From Lingula anatina (taxonomy: Eukaryota; Brachiopoda; Lingulata; Lingulida; Lingulidae), in contig NW_019773537.1 in NCBI RefSeq assembly GCF_001039355.2, positions 505,314-569,313 of the forward strand: DNA of 64,000 bases. The letters are read 5' to 3'. The stretch's first letter is position 1; each line of letters begins with the position of its first letter. This document shows positions 10,053-21,988 of the stretch, piece by piece. Under the pieces are notes generated by a model. The model searched no databases. It worked only from the letters and a program-made list of their open reading frames with translations, and had not been told where the DNA came from. A program made the position numbers and the translations under genes.

Positions 10053-13000
10053 GACTGCACAAGTCTCTGCACCCACCAACTCCGTTGAAAAAACTTCGAC
10101 ATGGTGGTCCTTTTTTTTTAGCTGGGATGCAATCGGAATTAATAACACTACTGTTGATTGTTTGCAGCACTATCCTCTTCGCCTAATAATGCGCCTGATG
10201 AATCCTGTACCCAAACATCGGGACGTTATCTAATTACGAACCAACACAGTTTATGACCCAAATGGTACAATTGTCTAGAACACTGAACCCTCCAGACGGA
10301 AAAAACTAAAAATAAACTATGCAGCTGACCTTATAGCTACAAGACAAGAAAGTAGGTCACAACAAGCGCCATACGTCGCATAACAGACTTACTGTGTCAC
10401 GTAAATAAGCAGTGATGCAACTGAGCAGGCCTATACTGCACATTTATTCGTTGACAAGGTGGGTACGGCCATGGAACTATAGGGTACAGCACACACTTTT
10501 AAAAGGCACTCGTGTTCACCCTGCGGACCCTATTGTATTTATTACACGGGTAATATTTATATGTACTTCAAAAAAAAAAAAATAATAATAATTGCAAAGT
10601 ATACATTGGTCCCACTCTGCTCGTTGAGCTGTTGATGTATGATAACAGAACTTGTGGGGCTTGATTTGAATTTGAGCGTATGCATAGCGGCTGCATTACG
10701 TTTAGTATCACATTGGTCGTGTTGTTTATATATTTTTATATAAAATATGTATAAACGTATTATAATATCATATTATTATTATAAACGTATTATTCATAAT
10801 CTGTCTGCAAACATTCATTTAATATTCTGATTCCACCATATATTGTACCACGCATATCATTATGGGCTGATTATTTCTAAGAGAGGCAAAATGGAGAACG
10901 TGCACGGTTTAAACCGGTTCAAACCCCAGTTTACATTGTATATCACTGCGCATGCTCGAATTGTGTTCATTCGACAAGTGGTCCGAAAAAATCGTTGAAC
11001 CTGTTACCTGGATCCTCCGTCAACATAAATTCAAGATATCCACGCGCGTACTCGTCAATAGATATGAATCCATCTTTGTCACTGTCCAATACGCCAAATA
11101 ACTTCATCGAATCTTCGATAGGGATTTGTATACCGTAGTAAAAAGCTGCGTGCTCCTCCTTCGAGATGAAACCATCCCCGTTGATGTCCATGGCGCGGAA
11201 ATCCGCGGAGATGCTTCTGGGATAGAGGTCCTGTCGGAAAGAGCTTTCGTTGATGACCGATGTCCAGTTCTGCATGAATTCCTTTTCCGTCACTTTGGCG
11301 GCTTGGTCATCAGCGTCGTTGTCAATGTGAAGTCCCCACAAATAGAGGAATTGGTGTAAAATACGGTGGCTTTCCTTTTCTGCAAGACGTAAGATTGGGA
11401 TATATAGGTTATAATAATTGTTAATAATACTAATAATTATTATTATAATTATAAGAATTGAAATGCTTATAATCTTCAATAGATAACAACAACAATAGCA
11501 ACAAAAATAATGAAAAGGCTCATTAATATTGAATAGATAATAATTTATTATTATTATTTTTATGAATGATAATGACCCTTTCAATGCACATGAGTCTACT
11601 CAGAACCTGTGATATATTTTATTGCTACATTCAAGAGACAACGAAATACACTTGCTCGCTTAACAAAATATTTTATGTGCACTTTCTGTACAAGAGACAA
11701 AATGCCAGGGTTTTCAATATACATCTATCTTGGGAGTTCAACATCATAGAAATATAAGGCACTGTAGAGCGTTACTTTTAGCAATTTGGATTGTCTAATT
11801 ACCATTTAACCCCAAATACTCCGCAACCCTTGTTGCACCCTTAACATAGTCTTCTCTTGTAAGGCAGCCATCCCCGGTCGAATCTAAACGGTTGAACATT
11901 GTGCGTATTTTTCGTTTCCAGTGGTATGAGCCAGTCACTGGCGGGTAATCACTCGGCATCTGGAATATTTCATTGAATAACATCGGTCCCAAAACATATT
12001 GTGCTTTTTATTAAAGCTGAGGTAGTACATATATTCTTCTACCCACTTTTAAGACGTGATGTTCGGGTCTTTAATATCCTGGTTGCCTGGAAGTAAAACG
12101 TACAATCTAGAACCAGTCTAGGTTTAAGTCTTGTTTTTTATTAAAAAAAAAGATTTTATCTGATAGTCCGCATCGCATGATGTCTGCACAATTTTGGCGG
12201 TTGGCGACATTGGGCCAACCTTAAGACAGCCACCCTCTAGCACATAGCACTCACGTATGAGAAAAATGACTGATCACGTATTCCCGACGTACGCTAAGCG
12301 CATGGAACACGTATCCCCTACACGTACGTTTTATTGCCTGCGGGTTAATCATATTTCTATTTTAAAATATGTTCGTAACAGCTGTTGAGAGAATGAGGTC
12401 GCTGTTTTCCAGCACCAGTTGGACCTGATCCAGTTGACAGCGCAAAGTAATCAGCAAAATATTTCGATGCTTCAGGTGCGTTACTCGTGCGCTCATCTAC
12501 GGCACTTATATGAGCTCACATACGGCATTCAAGATTCCAGGACCACCCCCCCTCCCCCCCCCCCCCCCGGACAATCCCCCTCCCCTTGGGCAATTACCCC
12601 AAGACCATTTCCCCCACCTTCCAGGAAAGAAAATAGATTGCTTTTGGGTCATATATTTAAGGCATTTATACGTTTTTTTTAAAAAATATTTTATCGAATA
12701 TAAGAAAGGAGAAAACAAATGGAAGCTATTAATAGTGTCATTTAATTCATCAGGGGTATACCTGGATTATCTGTTTACCTTACCTCTACATTTTGATTAA
12801 AGGCAAGCATTTATAATTTTCTTAATATCTTGTTCTCCTCCACCCTCTTAATATCATGTTGCTCATTCTCACAATTTTGTTCACGGGGTACTGGTGGTTG
12901 TCTGAGGGGGGGGGGGGGGTGTGCGGGGGATCCTACTAACGGCATTTATGCGCTTCATACACTTATACGGTGTTCATACGTTCATACAGTTTGTACGCTC

Positions 13001-13256
13001 ATATACAGTGCTCAAATATTAATATACGTTAATGTACGCTTACACACGTTAACATATGCTTGGATATGCTACGCATTCGCTGTTCCAACACAATTTCTAC
13101 GTTGCAGATATGCTGTCCATGCAATGTCTGTACGCAACGTTTATGTTCATTATCATACGCTGGAAAAGGGGTAATTTAATTTAACCTCTCAAAGTAGTGA
13201 GTATAATCCATTTCAATTGCGATACTCATTCTGACATTGATGTGCTGGAGTGTGAT
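10053..13256. repeat. Duplicated block carrying EF-hand gene, copy A (lies between two gaps)
   Basis: Starts with ACTGCACAAGTCTCTGC after the N at 10052 and ends with ATGTGCTGGAGTGTGAT at the N at 13257. It is nearly identical to 13258-16385 over its whole length except for indels, for example about 300 extra bases around 12690-13010 and longer (ATT)n tracts in copy B. The non-coding parts hold low-complexity CATACG/ACGTTA repeats (12940-13160) and poly-C and poly-G runs at 12546 and 12906. No other gene is seen. Confidence 0.9.
10967..11959 (-). CDS. Sarcoplasmic calcium-binding protein-like EF-hand protein, copy A (two coding exons)
   Basis: Coding exons are 11959-11803 and 11379-10967 on the minus strand (189 aa from ATG 11959). 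Exon 2 is 413 nt, the same length as in the first gene of the window. Loops are DSTGDGCLTRED, DINGDGFISKEE and DSDKDGFISIDE, and the C-terminus is FNDFFGPLVE, the family tail. Donor G|GTAATT and acceptor GTCTTGCAG are clear. The frame is open upstream of the ATG to a second ATG at 11983, but an AG directly precedes ATG 11959 as in the paralogues, so a 5' intron is likely. The protein is identical to that of 14341-15396; only silent changes separate them (for example codons near 11160-11180). Likely a cytosolic Ca2+ buffer. Confidence 0.9.
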
Positions 13257-13257
13257 N
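13257..13257. other. Assembly gap (single N)
   Basis: The sequence after this N repeats the sequence after the N at 10052. Confidence 0.9.
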
Positions 13258-14340
13258 CACTGCACAAGTCTCTGCACCCACCAACTCCGTTGAAAAAACT
13301 TCGACATGGTGGTCCTTTTTTTTTTAGCTGGGATGCAATCGGAATTAATAACACTACTGTTGATTGTTTGCAGCACTATCCTCTTCGCCTAATCATGCGC
13401 CTGATGAATCCTGTACCCAAACATCGGGACGTTATCTAATTACGAACCAACACAGTTTATGACCCAAATGGTACAATTGTCTAGAACACTGAACCCTCCA
13501 GACGGAAAAAACTAAAAATAAACTATGCAGCTGACCTTATAGCTACAAGACAAGAAAGTAGGTCACAACAAGCGCCATACGTCGCATAACAGACTTACTG
13601 TGTCACGTACATAAGCAGTGATGCAACTGAGCAGGCCTACACTGCACATTTATTCGTTGACAAGGTGGGTACGGCCATGGAACTATAGGGTACAGCACAC
13701 ACTTTTAAAAGGCACTCGTGTTCACCCTGCGGACCCTATTGTATTTATTACACGGGTAATATTTATATGTACTTCAAAAAAAAAATAATAATTGCAAAGT
13801 ATACATTGGTCCCACTCTGCTCGTTGAGCTGTTGATGTATGATAACAGAACTTGTGGGGCTTGATTTGAATTTGAGCGTATGCATAGCGGCTGCATTACG
13901 TTTAGTATCACATTGGTCGTGTTGTTTATATATTTTATATGGTGTTTCTAATAAAATATGTGTAAACGTATTATAATAACATATTATTATTATTATTATG
14001 TCTACAAACATTTATTAAATATTCGGACTCCACCATATATTGTACCACGCAAATTATTATAGGCTGATTATTTCTAAGAGAGGCAAAATGGAGCACGGTA
14101 CGCCTTTGCTCAAAAGTTAATTAAGCAACACTTTATTATTTAAAAATATTTTCCAAAAGCAAGTTTTTGATTAAGAATTAAGAATCCCCTAGTTACTGGT
14201 CCATGTATCTAACCCCCCCCCCCCCCCGGCTATGAGTATACAACACAGAGGGGCAGTACTTTTTTTCAAATTTGAATCTTTAGTCAAATAGCTAGTATCA
14301 GACCCCAGTTTGCATTGTATATCACTGCACGAAATTGTGT

Positions 14341-14802
14341 TCATTCGACAAGTGGACCGAAAAAATCGTTGAACCTGTTACCTGGATCCTCCGTCAACAT
14401 AAATTCAAGATATCCACGCGCGTACTCGTCAATAGATATGAATCCATCTTTGTCACTGTCCAATACGCCAAATAACTTCATCGAATCTTCGATAGGGATT
14501 TGTATACCGTAGTAAAAAGCTGCGTGCTCCTCCTTCGAAATGAAGCCGTCCCCGTTGATGTCCATGGCGCGGAAATCCGCGGAGATGCTTCTGGGATAGA
14601 GGTCCTGTCGGAAAGAGCTTTCGTTGATGACCGATGTCCAGTTCTGCATGAATTCCTTTTCCGTCACTTTGGCGGCTTGGTCATCAGCGTCGTTGTCAAT
14701 GTGAAGTCCCCACAAATAGAGGAATTGGTGTAAAATACGGTGGCTTTCCTTTTCTGCAAGACGTAAGAGTGGGAAATATAGGTTATAATAATCTTTATAT
14801 TA

Positions 14803-14843
<41 letters not shown>

Positions 14844-14930
14844 ATTGAAATACTTACACTCTTCAATAGATAACAACAACAATAACAACAAAAATAATGA
14901 AAATGCTCATGATATTGAATAGATAATACA

Positions 14931-14969
<39 letters not shown>

Positions 14970-15396
14970 TTATTATCATTATGAAAGATAATGACCCTTT
15001 CAATGCACAATTAAACCAGGGCATAAGTCAACTCAGCACCTGTGATATATTTTATTGCTACATTCAAGGGACAACGAAATGCACTTGCTCGGTTAACAAT
15101 TTATTTTATGTACACTTTTTGTACAAGAGACAAAATGCCTGGGTTTTCAATATACTCAACGTACATCTTGGGAGTTCAACATCCTAAAATATAAGGCGTT
15201 GTAGACCGTTACTGCTAGCAATTTGGATTCTCTAATTACCATTTAATCCCAAATACTCCGCAACCCTTGTTGCACCCTTAACATAGTCTTCTCTTGTAAG
15301 GCAGCCATCACCGGTCGAATCTAAACGGTTGAACATCGTGCGTATTTTTCGTTTCCAGTGGTATGAGCCAGTCACTGGCGGGTAATCACTCGGCAT
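14341..15396 (-). CDS. Sarcoplasmic calcium-binding protein-like EF-hand protein, copy B (two coding exons)
   Basis: Coding exons are 15396-15240 and 14753-14341 on the minus strand (189 aa from ATG 15396). Same intron position, phase and protein as the copy at 10967-11959. The intron differs by expanded (ATT)n tracts. Either a very recent tandem duplicate or the second haplotype of one locus placed beside the first by the assembler. Confidence 0.9.
14805..14977. repeat. Two (ATT)n microsatellites in the intron of EF-hand copy B
   Basis: Runs of ATT/TTA at about 14807-14842 and 14930-14970. The matching intron in copy A has only short versions, so these tracts account for most of the length difference. 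Confidence 0.9.
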
Positions 15397-16394
15397 CTGG
15401 AATATTTCATTGAATAACATCGGTCCCAAAACATATTGTGCTTTTTATTAAAGCTGAGGTAGTACATATATTCTTCTACCCACTTTTTAAGACGTGATGT
15501 TCGGGTCTTTAATATCCTGGTTGCCTGGAAGTAAAGCGTACAATCTAGAACCAGTCTAGGTTTAAGTCTTGTTTTTTATTTAAAAAAAAGATTTTATCTG
15601 ATAGTCCGCATCGCATGATGTCTGCACAATTTTGGCGGTTGGCGACATTGGGCCAACCTTAAGACAGCCACCCTCTAGCGCATAGCACTCACGTATGAGA
15701 AAAATGACTGATCACGTATTCCCGACGTACGATAAGCGCATGGAACACGTATCCCCTACACATACGTTTTATTGCCTGCGGGTTAATCATATTTCTATTT
15801 TAAAATATGTACGTAACAGCTGTTGAGAGAATGAGGTCGCTGTTTTCCAGCACCAGTTGGACCTGATCCAGTTGACAGCGCAAAGTAATCAGCAAAATAT
15901 TTCGATGCTTCAGGTGCGTTACTCGTGCGCTCATCTACGGCACTTATATGAGCTCACATACGGCATTCAAGATTCCAGGACCACCCCCCTCCCTCCCCCA
16001 CCCGCCCCCCGCCCGACAATCCCCCTCCCCTTGGACAAGTACCCGAAGACCATTTGCCGCACCTTCCCAGGAAAGAAAATAGGTTGCTTTTGAATCATAT
16101 ATTTGGGGAACTTAAATATAAAACGTAAATATAGTACTCAAATATTATTATACGTTAATGTACGCTTTCAAACGTTAACATACCCATGCTTGGATATGTT
16201 ACGCATACGCTGTTCTAACGTAATTTCTACGTTACAAATATTCCATCCATGCAATGTCTGTACGCAACTTTTATGTTCATTATCATACGCTGGAAAAGGG
16301 GTAATTTAATTTAACCTCTCAAAGTAGTGAGTATAATCGATTTCAATTGCGATACTCATTCTGACATTGATGTGCTGGAGTGTTATCGAGCCTA

Positions 16395-16460
16395 AATATA
16401 AAGGGGGGGGGGGTCTCGATAATCCGACGGTTCATTGGTCCTAGAAAATCGTATGCACGA
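16395..16460. other. Fragment related to the 24974-25263 inverted-repeat element
   Basis: A poly-G run followed by TCTCGATAATCCGACGGTTC and ATTGGTCC is the reverse complement of the right part of the element at 24974-25263 (ACCTTCGGACTATCGAGACG plus poly-C). GTGACAGGGATAGTAGTCCT at 17090 may be the other end. Confidence 0.4.
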
Positions 16461-16469
16461 GCCTCTGTT

Positions 16470-16822
16470 GAATTTTACTTTATTACCAGTACACTCTTCA
16501 CTTTATTTATGAATTAATTTCCGACTCTGATGAACTTAATTTATTACTTGTACACTCTTCATCTTATTCATGCATTAATTTCTGACTCTGATGAACTTAA
16601 TTTATTACTAGTACACTCTTCACTTTATTCACGCATTAATTCGGACTCCAATACTTAACACTCTTCACTTAATTCAAGTATTAATTCGGACTCTACTACT
16701 TTAAAACTTGATTGCCAGTGCACCATTCACTTTATACATGCGTTAATTCAGATTCTGATCAATTTAACTTATTACTAGTACACTATTCACTTTTTACATG
16801 CATTTATTCAGACTATTGAAAC
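16470..16822. repeat. Minisatellite, about six units of roughly 55-65 bp
   Basis: The block TTATTACTAGTACACTCTTC then ACTTTATTCACGCATTAATT and CGGACTC recurs with variation at about 16480, 16540, 16604, 16655, 16715 and 16766. Units are degenerate and some are shortened. Confidence 0.8.
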
Positions 16823-18270
16823 CTATGACCAATGAACCTTCTGACCATTGCCCCAATATAAACATGCATCAGGTTAATACTTGGGGTTAGTAGGTCAGAG
16901 TAAGATAACTTATTAAGCGATAGAGCGGACCGTGCCCATTGCGGCCGAACTAACCAAACTGTCCCAAGGGTTTCTATAGTTCTAGTGCTGCATGATGGGT
17001 TGATTTCGGAAAAGACCCACTGCCAATTGCGTTCAATGCATTACAGATAACATAACTGTCCCTACGTATTACGTATTCGGAAGTGACAGGGATAGTAGTC
17101 CTAGGAATTGTAGTCCGCGGTCCCATATGGTTATAGCCCCCATATTCCAAACACAAAACTACCCCGGTACGACAAACCCTGACATGCATTTTAATCATAT
17201 TGTTATACATGTAGCTAGTGCACTATGATCCTGGCGTGAACTATAACAATATGCCCATAGTACAGGTGAGGGTTAGTAGTAGTTTTGTGGTTAGTATATG
17301 GGTCAAGTGTCACCTGTACAAAGTGATGGGGAATAAACAACGGTTAACCCAGCGGACAACCGTTTTGTCACATCGGGGGGATGTTTTAGGGGTTTGTGAC
17401 GCGTTAGCGGGTACATTTCCCGCCGACTTGCTCTACCGATAAAATTGAGCGGGTCCAATTAACAAAAAAGCAGTTTCCTCTCTGTGTCCTGTGTCCTACA
17501 TTGCCGATGGAAGCTACACTAATTATTTGTGCCCTCCCCATATATATATATCCCTCCAACAAAACGTCAGTGCCTGCTAAAAATGTAACAGCCCTGTGAC
17601 TAAACACATCGAGGGCGTTCGATATTTTTAAATATAGAATCATAAAAAATATCTTTTCGAAATTCCTCCTTCTTAGAGTTACAGTACATGTACTTACTCT
17701 TGTTAAGGGAGGCGCTGGTGGTTGCTTCTTTAATCCTCGGGATGGTTGGACGCAGGGAACGCATCCCAGACCTAAACGAAGAGGCAAACTATTTCCCATT
17801 CTATGGGTAGAGTCCATAGCAATCACTAACCGCTGAGTTGACAGCATAGCCCTGCTTGTTTGGAAGAGCTTAGGCATATTGGCCGTCTTGAGATGGGGCG
17901 CATTCGGGCTTAAAAACAGCTGTAAACTGCACCGTACTCTTTGCCAAATCATTTGCCTGTTAAAAGCTATGTAGTTCTTGTTATACCCGAACACCGGCAG
18001 AAAGATATGGACACAATATGCAACTCGGATGGCAAGGTTATCTGAGGACTCCAATACACTCGCTGCCGCTTTAAATAAACTGTCCACCTTATACAGTAGC
18101 TATACTTCATTAGGTCACGGCAGGCGCCCGGGCTAGTAAAATGGTGTCGACTTGGGCCCAGGTTCATCTACAATGGATAGTGCGATCCCTTTGGTAACAC
18201 AGCATTGGGTGCATTGGATACAAAAATATTGTCCTTGTAACAATTAGCCCGAGCGTAGCAGGTTTTTCAA
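16823..18270. other. Region with a long unexplained open frame but no recognised gene
   Basis: A minus-strand frame is open for 227 codons (18087-17404). The translation has no domain, repeat, signal or family that I recognise, and I see no paralogous copy in the window. It may be chance or a relic. The rest holds GTACAAAGTGATGGG-type fragments that also occur near 24600. Confidence 0.35.
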
Positions 18271-18289
18271 CCATCGGCCCATGAGGCAC

Positions 18290-18580
18290 ACACCGTTGAT
18301 TCAGTGTTGATTCTTTGTTGAAGTAACGTTGAGACGTTGATAGATGTAAATGTTGATTCAACTTTGATTCAACGACCACATTTCAACAATGGTACGTCAT
18401 GTAATTCAACGTTGAAGTGAAATTAAGTGTTTAAACCAAATTTATTTCAACATTGATTCAACTTTCATTTTTCAACGTTGATATTTCAGTAAATTTTTAA
18501 TGTTGATTCGACGTTGATTCCATGTTACGTTGCAACGTTGATATTTTATCAGACGTAAATGTTGATTCAAGTTAGACATT
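18290..18580. repeat. CAACGTTGA-rich cryptic repeat
   Basis: Variants of TTGATTCAACGTTGA occur about fifteen times in 290 bases with irregular spacing (for example 18293, 18327, 18351, 18400, 18473, 18501, 18532, 18559). The core CAACGTTG is itself a palindrome. Confidence 0.85.
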
Positions 18581-19490
18581 TTAATATTTCAAGCTTGTAT
18601 CGATGTTGTAGTTCCAAATATATATTGGAAAAAAGGGAAAACACTATTTTACCCACGGGAGGGCTGTATGGTATTCAGGATGATTATTATATCCAAGTAC
18701 TACATAGTTTCCATAGGATATAGTGCTATTAATAATCAAGTGTTGATAAAACCGGGCCCTATCGTACATACTAATTATTCAACAAGGCATATATTTGTTG
18801 GTCATGCGATCATATAAAGACGATTCCTGTTGTATATACCCAATGCCCCTTAGCCTATTTTAGTGTGCATTAAAAGCTCACCAAACCTGAGCATATGTAA
18901 TTCAGCTCGTAGCAACCCGTGTTATATTTCCTGGTGTCAGAATCCATTATTAGTGCTGTCATAGAAGGATAATTTATAACATTATATGTCTCGAATATAT
19001 TATATGATTCACCTGGATTAATCATTTAAGTTGTCAAGAGTTATCTGGAAGCCATTATAAATATGTAAGTCTTCTGTATCATAGGTACGTGTGTCATAAT
19101 CCCAAAGTCAGGCGAGGCTAGTAATATGTGTGCATATTATGCTGATGTGCATAGTAGCTTTTACCGGTACCTTATATACATGCACAGAAACAGCAGAAAC
19201 AGCAGAAAACTCCAAAGACAATAGAACCGTCAAAGTGCACATTCAGAGCAAGTTGACTAACAGTTTAGCGGATCAAACATGGCTGACCCACTTAAAAGAT
19301 ATGTCGACCTATCCCCTGATGATTAAGCATCTGAACTTTTTTTCTGTCAAAATGTGTGACGTAAACTTAGATTTAAGCATAAACATAAGACGCTGGCATT
19401 CAATTTTACTTTCATATTGGTAATTGGATGATTTGAGTTAGTGATAAAACGAAAAACAGAAAGACAGAGAGAAAAGCGGAAGTGAAAGCT
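18581..19490. other. Intergenic, no gene seen
   Basis: No exon recognised. It lies just before the segmental duplication that carries the secreted EF-hand genes. Confidence 0.35.
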
Positions 19491-20344
19491 TAAAGGGATA
19501 ATAACTCTTCGTTTCGGCCAAAAAATGAATTTTCCCGGAGTAAACAACAATTTTCCCATACTTACCAATGGTTAATGAATCCATTTTTACATTCAGGGTT
19601 AGTCTCTGGTTTTTTTCTAAAAAGTTTGGTTTTTTGTTAAAATCTCTTAAGAGATTTTAACAGAGTATAGCCATCAATGGAGGTCACGTGGTCTAAAGAC
19701 AAGCTCAGATATCAGAATAATAGCTTTAACTGCAGTTTTTGTGGTAAAACAGAATATATTATATTTCTATGAGTTATTCACAATGTTTTTATTGTGAAAT
19801 ATAGATCTCATATGAAGAGTTATTATCCCTTTAATATACTTGGAGTCGGTAATTAAAGATGAAATGCAGATATTCTTCTACGTACATGTACCTTTTCAAG
19901 ACGTGGTGTTTGGTTCGTTATTCTCCTGGCCGCTTTGGAGCATAGCGCAGATCCCAGAACTACACTAGGTCGGCAGTTAGTCTAGAGCCGCAGGGAACCT
20001 GTGGGTTGAACAAGTTTTGTTAAACCACGGTCTATTTGAAAAAGCCGCACTAACGACCGAGTACGTTGGGCGATTTTTGACACGTCGAACATTTTCAACC
20101 AGAACAATCAGTGAGCTTAGAAATAATAAGCTCCGCCACTGCATTAAGCCATGCTAAATGAATAATATGGAATAATAATCATTGCAAAATTAAATTGCGA
20201 TTTGGACGTAAAATGAGCATGAAAATTGACAACCAGTGATCTAACGCCCAGGCAACCACCCCATTCAAACTGAACGTCACCTTGGAATGTGGCAGATGAA
20301 AAGGTGCAATGTTTAATTCAAAGGGTGTGTGGTTTGGATTTAGA

Positions 20345-20631
20345 GGGCATTCCCAACAGTTTATCCTCGGATTTACCGATCCGCGGATCAAATATGTAGG
20401 ACCTTACATGATGGCAGAGCCTACTAATCCGCTGAGGGTCTCCGCGACCACACGCGCCGTCCCTACAGGGGTCTAGCGATTAAACCTCGGTGACGCGGTT
20501 TAATCCGTTTAATGGCGCTGGCGGCAGCAGGGAGATTAACAGCGGATTAGTCGGCTCAGGTTTCATGTAGGATCCGCCATATTTGATCTGCAGATCAGTA
20601 TACCCAAGGGTCATCTGTTGTGAATGCCCTT
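20345..20631. mobile_element. MITE of the GGGCATTC/GATCCGNGGATC family
   Basis: The left end GGGCATTCCCAACAG mirrors the right end CTGTTGTGAATGCCC. Subterminal GATCCGCGGATCAAATATG on the left mirrors CATATTTGATCTGCAGATC on the right. About 287 bp, no coding capacity. It is absent from the middle of the second duplication copy in this exact form, though a related part lies at 23600-23790. Confidence 0.75.
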
Positions 20632-20840
20632 TTAGTGGCCGCCAGGTATATGGCGTTATATGCATCCATAAATAGCTATCCTCAAAATATAAAAAGAGTT
20701 TTTCCTTTATCACCAATGTACTTTTTTGTTTCCTATCCAAACCTGGTGAGAAAAGTTACGGTATATACGTCCGTTTTCGATTTTTCTTACCGTGATGCTA
20801 TTTATGGATATAATTGTTTTTGATGTTTTTAACAGTCCTA

Positions 20841-20995
20841 GGCCACATTCAGAACAGTGAACTAGTTAGTCCACGGGTCAAATATGGCGACCCATTAAAA
20901 AGCTTGCCGTCTATCCCGCTTATAGACACTGAATAGATTACCCGTGGGGAAATATTCAAGTGGAATGGCCATATTTGACCCTCGGACTAGTTAAT
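20841..20995. mobile_element. Related MITE, partial
   Basis: Starts GGCCACATTCAGAACAGTG with CACGGGTCAAATATGG and ends CCATATTTGACCCTCGG then ACTAGTTA, mirroring GAACTAGTTAGTCC. The outermost right end is missing or degraded. Confidence 0.6.
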
Positions 20996-21364
20996 AATAT
21001 ACCCAATAGACCACACTTAAGCAGCCTATATTAAGATAGCCATCAAAACTCTATAATTTTGATAATTTTCTTTTTTATATAGCATATGTCTACCAGAATC
21101 ATATATTCAGTAATACAGTATGTCTTGTGTCTGTAAAGAATTAATGCTGGTGGGAAAATGAATTCGTCGAAAGTAATTGCGATCATACTTTTTGTCCGTT
21201 GTATTATACCTATTGATAATTGTAAGAAAAGCTGTCCGACATTATAATGCTGGTATCATTTATTTTATCTGTCAAAATGATGTTGATGCCTGAAAATACG
21301 TACTGTTCCAGTAGTCATAACGCGCAGTGACATTGCGAACGATAGGAGTAAAAGCGGTTGAAAA

Positions 21365-21375
21365 CTAAGAAGAGG
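21365..21375 (+). promoter_or_regulatory. Conserved splice donor of a probable non-coding first exon
   Basis: AGAG|GGTAAGTTACC at about 21372 is conserved as AAAG|GGTAAGTTACC near 25849 upstream of the second secreted EF-hand gene. With the acceptor TATTTCAG at 21973 (ATTTTAG in the other copy) it suggests a 5' UTR exon and intron, with the promoter a little upstream of 21370. Confidence 0.45.
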
Positions 21376-21988
21376 GTAAGTTACCATGAATGCGTAAACG
21401 TGTAATTGTGCAAGTAATAATGAAATCAGATATGACAAATAACTTTCTTATAAATCAAATAAGAAAATACCGGTTCGAGTCATATTTTCCTAAAAAACAA
21501 CTTTTAAGATATTGAGAAAAAGGTCGTTGTAGACTGAAGAAGATGTCAATTTGACATTGAAACGATTTTCTGAGGATCTAAAATTGTTGTGTTTAAAGAA
21601 AAAAAAGAGACTAATCTTAACTGTCGGATTAGATTTATTAACAGTTGGTAAGCATGGAAATATTGGCGTTCAATTATCTCGGGAAAATCCACTTTTTGGC
21701 CAAAACGAGCAGATGTTATCCCTTTCTAATACATCCGAGATAAATAGGTCTTACTATGTGGTTCACTTGGGTTAGTAATTTAAGGGGGGAATTATCAAAT
21801 CAAATTTTAAATAGTAGTTTTCTGAAAAGGAAAACAAAATATGTTACTATTTTTACGTACTCCAAGACGAGCAAGTTGCCAATTCATATTTTAAGCGTTT
21901 TCTGAAGGTATAAAGTAAAAATCAGCGTGGGTGTTTCTCTGTGGGCCTGTTGAACACATATATTGTATTTCAGAACGACTTGTTTACT

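Larger units (their letters stand above)
13258..16385. repeat. Duplicated block carrying EF-hand gene, copy B
   Basis: Near-identical partner of 10053-13256. Copy B has an extra stretch at about 14095-14300 containing a poly-C run and lacks the 300 base stretch of copy A. The offset is about 3.2 kb at the left and 3.44 kb at the right. Confidence 0.9.

Noticed and set aside
12419-12682. Plus-strand frame with a proline run upstream of the EF-hand copies
   Set aside because: The proline run comes from a poly-C tract, the frame differs between the two near-identical copies, and there are no splice signals.
17404-18087. 227-codon minus-strand open frame
   Set aside because: It is long for chance here, but I see no domain, paralogue, splice logic or start context. 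It is kept only as an unexplained region.
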